A stretch of 64,000 nucleotides of DNA from Psychrobacter sp. UBA6766 (GTDB lineage Bacteria > Pseudomonadota > Gammaproteobacteria > Pseudomonadales > Moraxellaceae), in the NCBI RefSeq assembly GCF_002453355.1, contig NZ_DKGQ01000052.1:63729-127728 (forward strand). The letters run 5' to 3'. Each line of letters starts with the position of its first letter. Positions within the stretch are counted from its first letter, which is position 1. Shown in pieces: positions 55,732-64,000 of this stretch. The notes under the pieces are model-generated. The model saw nothing but the letters and a program-made list of their open reading frames with translations. It was not told the origin of the DNA and searched no databases. The position numbers and the translations under genes are program-made.

Positions 55732-56963
55732 TGTCTATGACACCAAAAGAGCCTTTGTCACAAAAACAACCTGTATCAATAAAAAACCAGCCTTCTAACA
55801 CCCCGTTAGATGTAAGAAACCATTCGCCGTCGCAAAGCTTTTTCAGCAGTTTTTTACAAACCATTAAAGATGTCTTTTCTGATAAAGGGGTGTTACTGCT
55901 GCTAATGATTGCGCCGATTATCTATGGCTTCTTTTATCCTTGGCCGTATTCAACGGAAGTGGTCAACCATGTGCCAGTCGGTATTGTCGATCAAGACAAC
56001 AGTAATCTATCACAAACCATTGTCCGTTATGCCAGTGCCAGCCCGCAGCTAGATACCAAGCGCTTTCTTAATGAACAAGACGCTAAAGAAGCAATGTGGT
56101 CAGATGATATCGCCGGTTATATGATTATCCCAAGCGGATTTGAACAGCAAGTTTTGTCAGGGAAAGCGGCAAGCGTCAGCGTACTAGGTAATGGCGGTTA
56201 TTTTCTGTTAAATAAAAACGTCCAAATGGGATTTTTGCAGGCAGTCAGCACCGTATCAGCAGGCGTTGAGATTAAAAAAAGCGTGGCGCAAGGGGCGTAT
56301 GCTGCGACCGCAGCGGCAAACACCCAAGCGGTACCATTAAAAATTATACCTTTATACAATCAAACCGAAGGCTACGGTGCTTACGTGGTACCAGCGGTGT
56401 CTATTCTTATTTTGCAACAGACCCTTTTGATGTCGACAGCAATGTTAATTGGCACCTGGTATGAGCAACGTCGTCACGCTGCCAGTATTCGCGGCTGGTT
56501 AGGGCGTATTGCAGCGCTTAGTATGTTTAGCTTTATCATCGGCTGCTTCTATTATGGCTGGGCATTTGAGCTGCACCATTATCCGCGTGGACAGAATATG
56601 CTCGGAAGCTTGTTGTTTCTGCTGCTATTTTGTCCGACGGTAGCAACGCTTGGCTGCGTATTTGGACTTTGGTTCCGTCAGCGTGAGCGTAGCATGCAAA
56701 TCTTGATTTTTAGCTCGCTACCGATGTTTTTTGTCAGTGGTTATCCATGGCCTGCCAATCAATTACCAGAATTTTTACAAATCATACGCTGGGTCATACC
56801 GACAACGCCTGGTATTAATACTTCTGTTCAGCTTAATCAGATGGGTGCAAGTGTGGCGCAAGTAGCGACTGGTTTTTATGCATTAGCAGGATTGTGGGCA
56901 TTTTATTTTTTATTACTGCTACTTTTTCGCTGGCGTACCACACCGAGCAAAACTGCTTTTTAA
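55731..56963 (+). CDS. ABC-2 type permease, second subunit
   Basis: 410 residues of the same family as the first permease. It has an N-terminal hydrophilic stretch (1-45), one helix (about 50-65), periplasmic domain with VGIVDQDNSNLSQTIVRY, and five C-terminal helices (about 225-400). Start at the overlapping ATG of TAATG. The two permeases presumably form a heterodimer. Substrate is unknown; the module resembles the HlyD-ABC2-ABC2 sets (YhiI/YhhJ or YbhG/YbhS/YbhR) that export lipophilic drugs or dyes. Confidence 0.88.
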   Translation: MSMTPKEPLSQKQPVSIKNQPSNTPLDVRNHSPSQSFFSSFLQTIKDVFSDKGVLLLLMIAPIIYGFFYPWPYSTEVVNHVPVGIVDQDNSNLSQTIVRYASASPQLDTKRFLNEQDAKEAMWSDDIAGYMIIPSGFEQQVLSGKAASVSVLGNGGYFLLNKNVQMGFLQAVSTVSAGVEIKKSVAQGAYAATAAANTQAVPLKIIPLYNQTEGYGAYVVPAVSILILQQTLLMSTAMLIGTWYEQRRHAASIRGWLGRIAALSMFSFIIGCFYYGWAFELHHYPRGQNMLGSLLFLLLFCPTVATLGCVFGLWFRQRERSMQILIFSSLPMFFVSGYPWPANQLPEFLQIIRWVIPTTPGINTSVQLNQMGASVAQVATGFYALAGLWAFYFLLLLLFRWRTTPSKTAF

Positions 56964-57042
56964 TTTAAAAAGACAATGACTAAATTAACAAGACCACTGC
57001 AACCTTTATTTTATTAAAATTCGTTTTATTAATAAGTGCCAA

Positions 57043-57077
57043 AAAAAAGCGCCTATTTATTGAGTAGGCGCTTTTTT
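57043..57077. terminator. Bidirectional terminator between the efflux operon and sthA
   Basis: AAAAAAGCGCCTA pairs with TAGGCGCTTTTTT (13 bp) around a 9-base loop; convergent genes on both sides. Confidence 0.92.
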
Positions 57078-57103
57078 ATTTATCTGACTTTATTGTGTTT
57101 GGT

Positions 57104-58747
57104 TTAAAAAACGCGATTTAAACCATTTAGGGCTGCAACGCGATAGGCTTCGGCCATGGTTGGATAGTTAAAAGTCGTATTCACAAAATACTCGAGCGTG
57201 TTATTGCACTTCATCACCGCCTGACCAATGTGAATAATCTCTGATGCGTGGTTGCCATAGCAATGAATGCCTAGAATCTCAAGCGTCTCACGATGGAATA
57301 ATATCTTTAAAACGCCTGAACGCTCACCAATGATTTGCGCCCGTGCCAGATGTTTAAAGAATGCCTGCCCCACTTCATAGGGGACTTTCTCATCGGTCAG
57401 CTCTTGCTCAGTCTTACCGATACAAGAAATCTCGGGGATGGTATAAATACCCGTTGGAACGCTTGATACTGGCTCGGCATCACTATCGCCAACCATAAAA
57501 GCCGCCGCACAGCGTCCTTGGTCATAGGCTGCTGAAGCCAACGATGGCCAGCCGATCACATCACCAGCGGCATAGATATTTTCGACGCCAGTACAATAGG
57601 TGTCATCCACTTTAAGCTGACCACGGCTATTGGCTTCAAGACCGATCGCTTCTAAGTTCAGCCCTTCTGTATTTCCTGAGCGCCCATTTGACCAAAGGAT
57701 GGCATCGGATTTGATACGCTTACCGCTTTTTAGATGCAACACTACATAATCATCATGGGTTTCAAGATGATCGATCTCTTCATTACTGCGAATCAATACG
57801 CCAAACTGTCTAAAGTCATGAGCGATGGCATCACTAATTTCGCTGTCTAAATAATTGAGTAATTGGTTTTGGTTATTAATTAAGTCAACTTTATAGCCAA
57901 GGCCGGTAAAGATAGAGGCGTATTCACAACCAATAACGCCTGCTCCATAAATGATGATTTTTTTAACCACATAATCCATTTGTAGAATTTTATCCGAGTC
58001 AAACACACGCGGATGGTTAAAATCTAAAATGTCAGGACGATAAGGGCGGCTGCCAACGGTAATAATGGCTTTATTAAAGGTGACGGTTTCAAAGACACCG
58101 TCGTCCTTTTCGACGTTTAACGTATGCGCATCAATAAAGCTTGCCCAGCCGTGAATAACATCAATACGGTTGCGCTCATAAAAGCGGGTATGAGTGCTCA
58201 CCTGATTACGTATTACTCGACGCGCATTGGCCAACACACGGTTTAATGGGACTTGCTGGTACTCCATCGCTGTCGTAAACATAGGGTCACGACGAAAACT
58301 AATCAGGTTAAACACTGACTGGCGCAATGCTTTACTTGGAATGGTACCAACATGAGTCGAGTTACCGCCAACCTGCTCGCGTGGATCAATTACCGCTACC
58401 TTTTTGCCAGCCTTTGTCAGCTTCATAGCTGCCGCTTCACCAGCAGGTCCTGCGCCTAAGATAACAGCGTCATACTCATAATTGTGCTTATCGCCTTTGA
58501 TGCGCTGCGAGTCTTTGGTAAAAGGGGTTTTAATATCGATACGAATATCATCGAGTGGATTGACCAAGTCAGGATGATGCATGATATCTTCAGTGACTTG
58601 CTCATGAGTTTGCTCAATTTTCTCTTTTTTATTTTTATCCACTGTATGTTCGGGGTTTGTTGTACGGCCGCTCTCTTTATTAGACACCTCGGTATGAGTA
58701 TCTTTACCAGTGTCATTGGTCGCGTCGCTTATCGGTTTGCTTCCCAT
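57104..58747 (-). CDS. sthA: Soluble pyridine nucleotide transhydrogenase
   Basis: Reoxidises NADPH with NAD+ and balances the two pools. The 547 residues contain a FAD-binding GAGPAGE at 98-104, the second Rossmann motif GAGVIGCEYASIF, AAGDVIGWPSLASAAYDQG and the SthA-specific C-terminus NYPTMAEAYRVAALNGLNR. The redox disulfide of related reductases is missing: Ser130 and Thr135 stand where the two Cys would be (GGNSTHVGTIPSK); Escherichia coli SthA keeps only one. An N-terminal extension of about 90 hydrophilic residues is real, because AGAGG is ideally spaced before the ATG at 58747. Single-gene unit. Confidence 0.95.
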   Translation of the reverse strand: MGSKPISDATNDTGKDTHTEVSNKESGRTTNPEHTVDKNKKEKIEQTHEQVTEDIMHHPDLVNPLDDIRIDIKTPFTKDSQRIKGDKHNYEYDAVILGAGPAGEAAAMKLTKAGKKVAVIDPREQVGGNSTHVGTIPSKALRQSVFNLISFRRDPMFTTAMEYQQVPLNRVLANARRVIRNQVSTHTRFYERNRIDVIHGWASFIDAHTLNVEKDDGVFETVTFNKAIITVGSRPYRPDILDFNHPRVFDSDKILQMDYVVKKIIIYGAGVIGCEYASIFTGLGYKVDLINNQNQLLNYLDSEISDAIAHDFRQFGVLIRSNEEIDHLETHDDYVVLHLKSGKRIKSDAILWSNGRSGNTEGLNLEAIGLEANSRGQLKVDDTYCTGVENIYAAGDVIGWPSLASAAYDQGRCAAAFMVGDSDAEPVSSVPTGIYTIPEISCIGKTEQELTDEKVPYEVGQAFFKHLARAQIIGERSGVLKILFHRETLEILGIHCYGNHASEIIHIGQAVMKCNNTLEYFVNTTFNYPTMAEAYRVAALNGLNRVF

Positions 58748-58982
58748 CTTATCCTCTTTATTGATTTATGAATCTATGTGTTTTTTAGGCTATGAATGTC
58801 ACCGTTATTTAGAAATTTAGACTCATAGCGCTAAAGTGTGCCTACCATACGTTGTGATAGGATATTTTACAATCACCGCTACAATTACCCTCTGACCTTA
58901 AGCCTAGCCGTAGCATGTTTAACTATCTATAACATGTTTAATAAGTATCTTTAATACTCATCGTCGTTATGCGTCAGTAAAA

Positions 58983-59879
58983 CTAACCGATACGGCGTTT
59001 AAGACCAGTCATTTGCAAGATACGGGTAGCAATCTCTTCAACAGACATCTCAGAAACATCAAGGCTTGGAATGCCTTGTGAGATATAAATGCCTTGTATC
59101 GCCCGCTGTTCTTGCTGACATTGTTGGTAGCTTGAATAACGGCTGCCCGCTCGGCGCTCTTGCCGGATTTTTACTAAGCGATCGGTATCGATTAGTAAGC
59201 CAAATAGCTTGTGCTTATGCTCGCGTAAAGCCTTCGGCAATTGGTTGTCGTTTAAGTCTTCTTCGGTTAACGGATAGTTTGCTGCTCTAATACCAAATTG
59301 TAAGGCTAGATAAAGTGAGGTCGGCGTTTTCCCAGACCGCGAAACGCCGATAAGAATAATATCTGCCGCATGATAATGACGGGTGCGCGCCCCATCATCG
59401 TTATCTAAGGCAAAATGCACGGCATCAATCCGTTCCTTATAGGTTTCAGAGTCGACATTATCATGAGCATGGCCCGCATGCGCATCTGGTTCAACGCCTG
59501 TTTCTTCTGCTATCCGGCCAATTAGACCTTCATACATATCCAAATTACAGCTATGCGCCGAGTTGATTTTTTCCCGAATATCAGGGCTGACAATCGTATC
59601 GAACACCAATGGCAGCAAACCATCGCGCTGATAGGCCACATTGATTTGTTCAACGGCTTCTTCGGCACGCTCTAGGCTATCAACATAAGGCAACACTCGA
59701 GTTTCAAAAGGCACAGAGGAAAATTGACTTAAAATAGCGCGTCCAAGGGTTTCTGCAGTAATCGCGGTGCCATCGGAGATAAAAAATGCCGTTCTGATAT
59801 TTTGATCGTTATCTACTTGCAATGCTTGTCTGTTTTGAATAGTCGGATTGGCTGATTCGATCGAATGGTTTGCAAACAT
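58983..59879 (-). CDS. ppsR: PEP synthetase regulatory protein (kinase/pyrophosphorylase, DUF299)
   Basis: A bifunctional protein that inactivates PEP synthase by ADP-dependent phosphorylation and reactivates it by phosphate-dependent pyrophosphorolysis. The 298 residues have FISDGTAITAETLGRAIL near the start, VFDTIVSPDIREKI in the middle and the P-loop GVSRSGKTPTSLYLA at 178 on, then YPLTEEDL, as in the family. AAGG lies about 10 bases before the ATG. Divergent from ppsA, its target, across a 425-base region: the classical arrangement. Confidence 0.94.
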   Translation of the reverse strand: MFANHSIESANPTIQNRQALQVDNDQNIRTAFFISDGTAITAETLGRAILSQFSSVPFETRVLPYVDSLERAEEAVEQINVAYQRDGLLPLVFDTIVSPDIREKINSAHSCNLDMYEGLIGRIAEETGVEPDAHAGHAHDNVDSETYKERIDAVHFALDNDDGARTRHYHAADIILIGVSRSGKTPTSLYLALQFGIRAANYPLTEEDLNDNQLPKALREHKHKLFGLLIDTDRLVKIRQERRAGSRYSSYQQCQQEQRAIQGIYISQGIPSLDVSEMSVEEIATRILQMTGLKRRIG

Positions 59880-60051
59880 AACGTCAACACCTTAGTTAAA
59901 ACCTCAATAGTCGCTTTTGCTTAGCGCTGAGAACTCTTTAATAAATTGTTATTTATGACCTATATTATACGCACAATACCCCTCCAATAGAAATCAATGT
60001 TACAGGCGTACACTTAGAAACCTTTATAACTTAAAGCCATTCCTTAGGAGT

Positions 60052-60080
60052 CTTTATACATGATCAACGTTTGTATAAAG
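60052..60080. promoter_or_regulatory. Inverted repeat CTTTATACA-N11-TGTATAAAG, possible operator or hairpin
   Basis: Perfect 9-bp arms, 11-base spacer, about 170 bases upstream of the ppsA -10 box. A third TTTATAC occurs at 60086-60092. A regulatory site for the ppsA/ppsR pair is possible. Confidence 0.4.
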
Positions 60081-60229
60081 AAAGGTTTATACAATGAAAA
60101 TTTTTCTAAACACCGTCAATTTATCCGTTTTTATTATATCCTGATAAGCAAATACGATAACATTTCTTATTTAATACATCGTAATCACCAAAACTTATAT
60201 CTTTTTCACGAATTATTTAATTCTAGGTA

Positions 60230-60271
60230 TCGAAATTATCCAAATATAGGGGTATAATCGACCGTTATAAT
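60230..60271 (+). promoter_or_regulatory. Predicted ppsA promoter with two TATAAT boxes
   Basis: TCGAAA (60230-60235), 17-base spacer, TATAAT (60253-60258); a second TATAAT at 60266-60271. The predicted start is about 30-40 bases before the ppsA ATG. Confidence 0.6.
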
Positions 60272-60304
60272 CTTTACTAAATAACCTTATTTTCTGGAGT
60301 TATC

Positions 60305-62689
60305 ATGGCAGCGCAATCTACAGCACTTGTAATCAATCTTGATCAGCTAGGAAAAGACGACATTGAGATGGTTGGCGGCAAGAATGCCTCGCTTGGCGAG
60401 ATGATCAGCCATTTATCTGATTTGGGTGTCAGCGTTCCAGGTGGCTTTGCGACCACTTCAAATGCCTTCAATCGTTTTTTGACAGAAACAGGCTTACTTG
60501 ACAAAATTAACAGCGAGCTTAAAACACTTGATGTTAACGATGTGAACAAACTTGCTGAAACAGGCAAAAAAATCCGTTCGTGGATTATTGAGCAAGAGTT
60601 GCCAAGCGATCTTGAAGCAGATGTGCGCCAATCATTTGAAACTATGAGTGGCGGCGAAGACATCGCGGTTGCGGTACGTTCTTCTGCAACTGCGGAAGAT
60701 TTGCCAGATGCGTCATTTGCCGGTCAGCAAGAAACGTTCTTGAACATTCGCGGCATTGATAACGTCCTAATTGCGATTAAAGAAGTATTTGCCTCTTTAT
60801 ATAATGACCGCGCGATTTCTTACCGTGTGCACAAAGGTTTCGAGCACGAAGGTGTTGCCTTATCTGCTGCTGTTCAGCGCATGGTTCGTTCGGAAACTGG
60901 CGCTGCCGGTGTTATGTTTACTCTAGATACCGAAAGTGGCTTTGATCAAGTGGTCTTCATCACTTCAAGCTATGGCTTAGGCGAGATGGTCGTTCAAGGT
61001 GCGGTAAACCCTGACGAGTTTTATATCTCTAAAAGATTGCTTGAAAATGGTAAACCTGCGGTCATTCGCCGTAATCTAGGCAGCAAGCATAAGAAAATGA
61101 TTTATGGTGATGAAGGTAGTACTAAGAAATCTGTTAAAACCGTCGATGTCGAAAAGCAAGACCGCATGCAGTTTTCTTTATCGACTGAAGAGCTAAACTC
61201 ACTTGCCAAACAAGCCATGACTATTGAAAAGCATTACGGTCAAGCGATGGACATCGAGTGGGCAAAAGACGGCGACAGCGGTGAAATCTTTATCGTCCAA
61301 GCACGTCCAGAGACTGTTAAGAGCCGCCAAGACAGCAATGTCATGGAGCGTTATATCATCAATACTGCCGACGCGAAAATCCTATGCGAAGGTCGTTCAA
61401 TCGGTCAACGTATTGGCGCTGGTAAAGTCCGAATCGTGAGCAATCTAAATGAGATGGACAAAGTAGAAGATGGCGATGTGTTGGTATCAGACATGACGGA
61501 TCCGGATTGGGAACCAGTCATGAAGCGCGCCTCTGCTATCATCACCAACCGTGGTGGTCGCACGTGTCACGCAGCTATTATCGCTCGTGAGCTTGGTGTT
61601 CCAGCAATCGTTGGTTGTGGTAATGCCACGGAGCTATTGGTTGATGGTCAAGACGTCACTGTTTCTTGTGCTGAAGGTGATACTGGCTTTATTTATGAAG
61701 GTCAGATTGATTTTGACGTTCAAACCAACTCTGTTGAATCTATGCCAGAGCTTGCATTTAAAGTGATGATGAACGTTGGTAACCCAGATCGCGCTTTCTC
61801 ATTTACCCAAATGCCAAACGAAGGTATTGGTCTTGCCCGTTTAGAGTTCATCATCAACCGTATGATTGGTGTGCATCCAAAAGCATTGCTCAACATGAAC
61901 AGCTTGCCGCGTGAAATTGCTCAAGCTATCAATGAGCGTATCGCGGGTTATGCCTCACCTGTTGACTTTTATGTTGATAAATTGGTTGAAGGTATCTCAA
62001 CGCTAGCTGTCGCCTTTATGGATCAGCCAGTTATCGTTCGTATGTCTGATTTTAAATCAAACGAATACGCCAACCTATTAGGCGGTAAGCTATACGAGCC
62101 ATCAGAAGAAAACCCAATGCTTGGTTTCCGTGGTGCTAGCCGCTATGTTTCTGACAACTTCCGTGATTGCTTTGAGCTTGAGTGTAAAGCGCTAAAACGC
62201 GTGCGTGACGAGATGGGCTTGACCAACGTTGAGATTATGATTCCATTTGTCCGTACCGTTGCCGAAGCAGCTGAGGTCATCGAATTACTGGCGAAAAATG
62301 GCCTAAAACGTGGTGAAAATGGTCTTCGCGTCATCATGATGTGTGAGCTACCAACCAATGCCTTACTAGCAGAAGAGTTCCTAGAGCACTTCGATGGTTT
62401 CTCAATCGGTTCAAACGATTTGACTCAGCTTACCCTAGGTCTTGACCGCGACTCAGGAATCGTCTCCCATCTATTTGATGAGCGTGACCCTGCGGTTAAG
62501 AAGCTATTGTCTATGGCAATTGAAGCTTGCCGCAAAGCAGATAAATATATCGGTATTTGTGGTCAAGGTCCATCAGACCATCCAGATCTTGCTTTTTGGC
62601 TCATGGAACAAGGTATCAGCTCAGTGTCATTAAATCCTGACTCAGTGTTAGATACGTGGTTCTTCTTAGCGGGTGAAGAAACAAAATAA
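60305..62689 (+). CDS. ppsA: Phosphoenolpyruvate synthase
   Basis: Makes PEP, AMP and phosphate from pyruvate and ATP for gluconeogenesis. The 794 residues include the N-terminal ATP-grasp domain (VGGKNASLGEM, VAVRSSATAEDLPDASFAGQQETFLN), the phosphohistidine swivelling domain with His422 in GGRTCHAAI, and the C-terminal PEP/pyruvate TIM barrel with Cys752 in GICGQGPSDHP. These positions match those of Escherichia coli PpsA (His421 and Cys751). GGAG is five bases before the ATG. Divergent from ppsR, whose product phosphorylates the Thr next to the catalytic His, present here as Thr420. Confidence 0.97.
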   Translation: MAAQSTALVINLDQLGKDDIEMVGGKNASLGEMISHLSDLGVSVPGGFATTSNAFNRFLTETGLLDKINSELKTLDVNDVNKLAETGKKIRSWIIEQELPSDLEADVRQSFETMSGGEDIAVAVRSSATAEDLPDASFAGQQETFLNIRGIDNVLIAIKEVFASLYNDRAISYRVHKGFEHEGVALSAAVQRMVRSETGAAGVMFTLDTESGFDQVVFITSSYGLGEMVVQGAVNPDEFYISKRLLENGKPAVIRRNLGSKHKKMIYGDEGSTKKSVKTVDVEKQDRMQFSLSTEELNSLAKQAMTIEKHYGQAMDIEWAKDGDSGEIFIVQARPETVKSRQDSNVMERYIINTADAKILCEGRSIGQRIGAGKVRIVSNLNEMDKVEDGDVLVSDMTDPDWEPVMKRASAIITNRGGRTCHAAIIARELGVPAIVGCGNATELLVDGQDVTVSCAEGDTGFIYEGQIDFDVQTNSVESMPELAFKVMMNVGNPDRAFSFTQMPNEGIGLARLEFIINRMIGVHPKALLNMNSLPREIAQAINERIAGYASPVDFYVDKLVEGISTLAVAFMDQPVIVRMSDFKSNEYANLLGGKLYEPSEENPMLGFRGASRYVSDNFRDCFELECKALKRVRDEMGLTNVEIMIPFVRTVAEAAEVIELLAKNGLKRGENGLRVIMMCELPTNALLAEEFLEHFDGFSIGSNDLTQLTLGLDRDSGIVSHLFDERDPAVKKLLSMAIEACRKADKYIGICGQGPSDHPDLAFWLMEQGISSVSLNPDSVLDTWFFLAGEETK

Positions 62690-62741
62690 GCCGTTACGTT
62701 ACGTCACAGCGTTGATTCACATAGTCATTTAAGATACAACC

Positions 62742-62778
62742 ATTAGGGTCTATTTGATTTTTTCAAATAGACCCTAAT
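62742..62778 (+). terminator. Perfect 16-bp stem-loop after ppsA
   Basis: ATTAGGGTCTATTTGA pairs with its exact complement across a five-T loop. There is no T-run afterwards, so it is either a weak terminator, a 3'-end stabiliser or an inverted repeat of other origin. Confidence 0.5.
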
Positions 62779-62922
62779 ATAATGTATTACTGAAAGTAAT
62801 TTTAAAAAATGACTTAACAAAGTAGCTTGAAAACGTGATTTAAAAACAGTTTAAAAGTAACACTTTAAAAAGAAACAGTTTAAAAACAGCGGCTTAAGTT
62901 ATGACTAACTATGTAGGCAATT

Positions 62923-63912
62923 ATGCAGATTTTCCTTGCTCGAAATAACGTTCAAGCTGGTCCATATACGTTGGATCAGCTCAATATTATGCTCGCCTCT
63001 GGTGAAGTGGTATTAGATGATTTGATGTGGCATGAAGGCTTAGATCAGTGGCAGCGTGTTGGTAACTTAACCAATAATCAAACCTACTACCGTCCTGCGC
63101 CCATAACGTCAGCAGATACTAATGATTCTATTATTAATAACGTGACGGTATTCCCAGAAGATTCTGTTAGTCACACGGGTCAAGATAACAAATCTGTATC
63201 GTTAGATAGATTGTATGGTAAACCTGAGCGTCCAGCAGAAAATGCTAAAAACACCAAGTTGGACATGACTACCAACCGTCAATACACCCCCAGTAAAAAT
63301 GTGTCATTGAAAAAATCTAGCGCTACCAAAAATATTTCAAACAAAGATAAAGTAGTCGGTGATGTGGTGCTGGCGCCGATCATGTCGCGAGTATTGGCGA
63401 CAGCGCTCAATGGTTTGCTTTATGTATTAGCGATTTTTCCGCTGGTTATGGCTTTAACTAAGATGGATGTGGATTATACCAAGTTTCAAAACATCCAAAA
63501 TATGGACGCTGCGTATCAGTACTCAATGACACTGATGGAAAGCATTCCTAGTAGCATCTTGATGGTGTCACAAGTCATGGTATTTGGTTTGTTTGCGCTA
63601 CAGTTAGTGTTTATTACCTTGCGTGGACAATCGCTTGGTAAGCTAATTACTGGTATTCGCGTCGTTGATCAAGCAACCCATCGCTTGCCTTCTTTTACTA
63701 AACTTATCGGCATGCGCACTTTATTATTATTTATTATTTATAACTTGTTATTTTCCTTTACCAGTTTTTTAGGTTTTGTGGTCATTGCGGTGCATTATTA
63801 TATGGCATCAAAAAGTCCTGAAAATATTGGTTGGCATGACAAACTTGCTAAAACCTTGGTGGTAAAAGCCGATAATAGCCAATTGGTCAAACAACCAAAA
63901 GTGAAATCATGA
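62923..63912 (+). CDS. GYF_2-RDD membrane protein
   Basis: 329 residues: an N-terminal GYF_2 domain (about 1-52, QIFLARNNVQAGPYTLDQL ... WHEGLDQWQRV), a hydrophilic linker (about 60-150), then an RDD domain (about 155-320) with three or four membrane segments, including RVLATALNGLLY (the Arg of RDD) and the LGKLITGIRVVD motif, with a second Arg-Asp-like loop and NIGWHDKLAKTLVV near the end. RDD proteins are membrane proteins of unclear function, in some cases linked to Na+ or H+ transport or osmotic tolerance. It has AGG upstream of the ATG at moderate distance. No operon partners in the window. Confidence 0.85.
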   Translation: MQIFLARNNVQAGPYTLDQLNIMLASGEVVLDDLMWHEGLDQWQRVGNLTNNQTYYRPAPITSADTNDSIINNVTVFPEDSVSHTGQDNKSVSLDRLYGKPERPAENAKNTKLDMTTNRQYTPSKNVSLKKSSATKNISNKDKVVGDVVLAPIMSRVLATALNGLLYVLAIFPLVMALTKMDVDYTKFQNIQNMDAAYQYSMTLMESIPSSILMVSQVMVFGLFALQLVFITLRGQSLGKLITGIRVVDQATHRLPSFTKLIGMRTLLLFIIYNLLFSFTSFLGFVVIAVHYYMASKSPENIGWHDKLAKTLVVKADNSQLVKQPKVKS

Positions 63913-64000
63913 ATTTATAAGTTTATTATAAAAACGATGGTTATAAATATCACAAATTTATATGAAAAAGTGGCGTTTATTGAACTGAACCCCATAAGTT

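Larger units (their letters stand above)
59880..60304. other. Divergent control region between ppsR and ppsA
   Basis: About 425 AT-rich bases with the inverted repeat at 60052-60080 and the ppsA promoter at 60230-60271. A 65-codon frame at 60060-60257 begins inside the inverted repeat and shows no family likeness or ribosome binding site; I do not call it a gene. Confidence 0.65.

Noticed and set aside
60060..60257. 65-codon open frame before ppsA
   Set aside because: Starts inside an inverted repeat, very AT-rich composition with no structure pattern, and ends just before the ppsA promoter boxes.
1..64000. CRISPR arrays, tRNA or rRNA genes, transposases, prophage genes
   Set aside because: No regularly spaced repeats, cloverleaf-type sequences, IS-like inverted ends with transposase frames, or phage structural genes were seen.

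Overview
The window looks like a chromosomal segment of a Gram-negative gammaproteobacterium of the Moraxellaceae, most likely Psychrobacter (or close to Acinetobacter). This is inferred from moderate, slightly AT-rich composition, from Pseudomonadales-type synteny (exbB-exbD-msbA-lpxK-kdsB, holB-pilZ, rsmG-parA-parB, aceE-aceF, ppsA/ppsR divergent) and from protein style (hydrophilic, Asp/Thr/Lys-rich extensions on housekeeping enzymes). I see no rRNA, tRNA, CRISPR array, insertion sequence or prophage.

Layout. 1-12.5 kb: end of an unidentified gene, ilvD, a CPA1-type Na+/H+ antiporter, a serine hydrolase, a DUF442 phosphatase-like protein, then a fatty-acid module (MaoC hydratase, long FabG, and divergently a FadI-type thiolase with a 150-residue disordered head) and PPK2. 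12.7-22.7 kb: a long leftward block, rsmG-parA-parB (chromosome partition), exbB-exbD, msbA-lpxK-kdsB (lipid A export, lipid A kinase, Kdo activation), holB and pilZ. 23-29.7 kb: a LonB-like protease, a WYL regulator with a TerD-domain protein, a voltage-gated potassium channel, a small membrane protein and a decayed ompW tail. 29.7-34.3 kb: aceE-aceF, leftward, with a long untranslated leader.

34.9-46.0 kb is the most unusual region. Five rightward genes encode a secreted 641-residue Ig-like protein, a 154-residue single-domain secreted protein, a 666-residue multi-domain secreted protein, a giant 1773-residue outer-membrane protein (DUF11-type Ig domains, SdrD-B-like calcium domain, C-terminal beta-barrel) and a lipoprotein. 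All carry export signals, and the first four share the same DUF11/TIGR01451-like fold signature. I read this as a cell-surface assembly whose function is not established.

46-64 kb: a TetR regulator, an endonuclease/exonuclease/phosphatase-family protein, a glycine-zipper stress-type protein, glpK, a four-gene efflux operon (TolC-like, HlyD-like and two ABC-2 permeases, without an ATPase gene), sthA, the divergent pair ppsR/ppsA controlling pyruvate-to-PEP conversion, and a GYF_2-RDD membrane protein. Central carbon metabolism (aceEF, ppsA/ppsR, glpK, sthA), envelope biogenesis and surface structures dominate the window.
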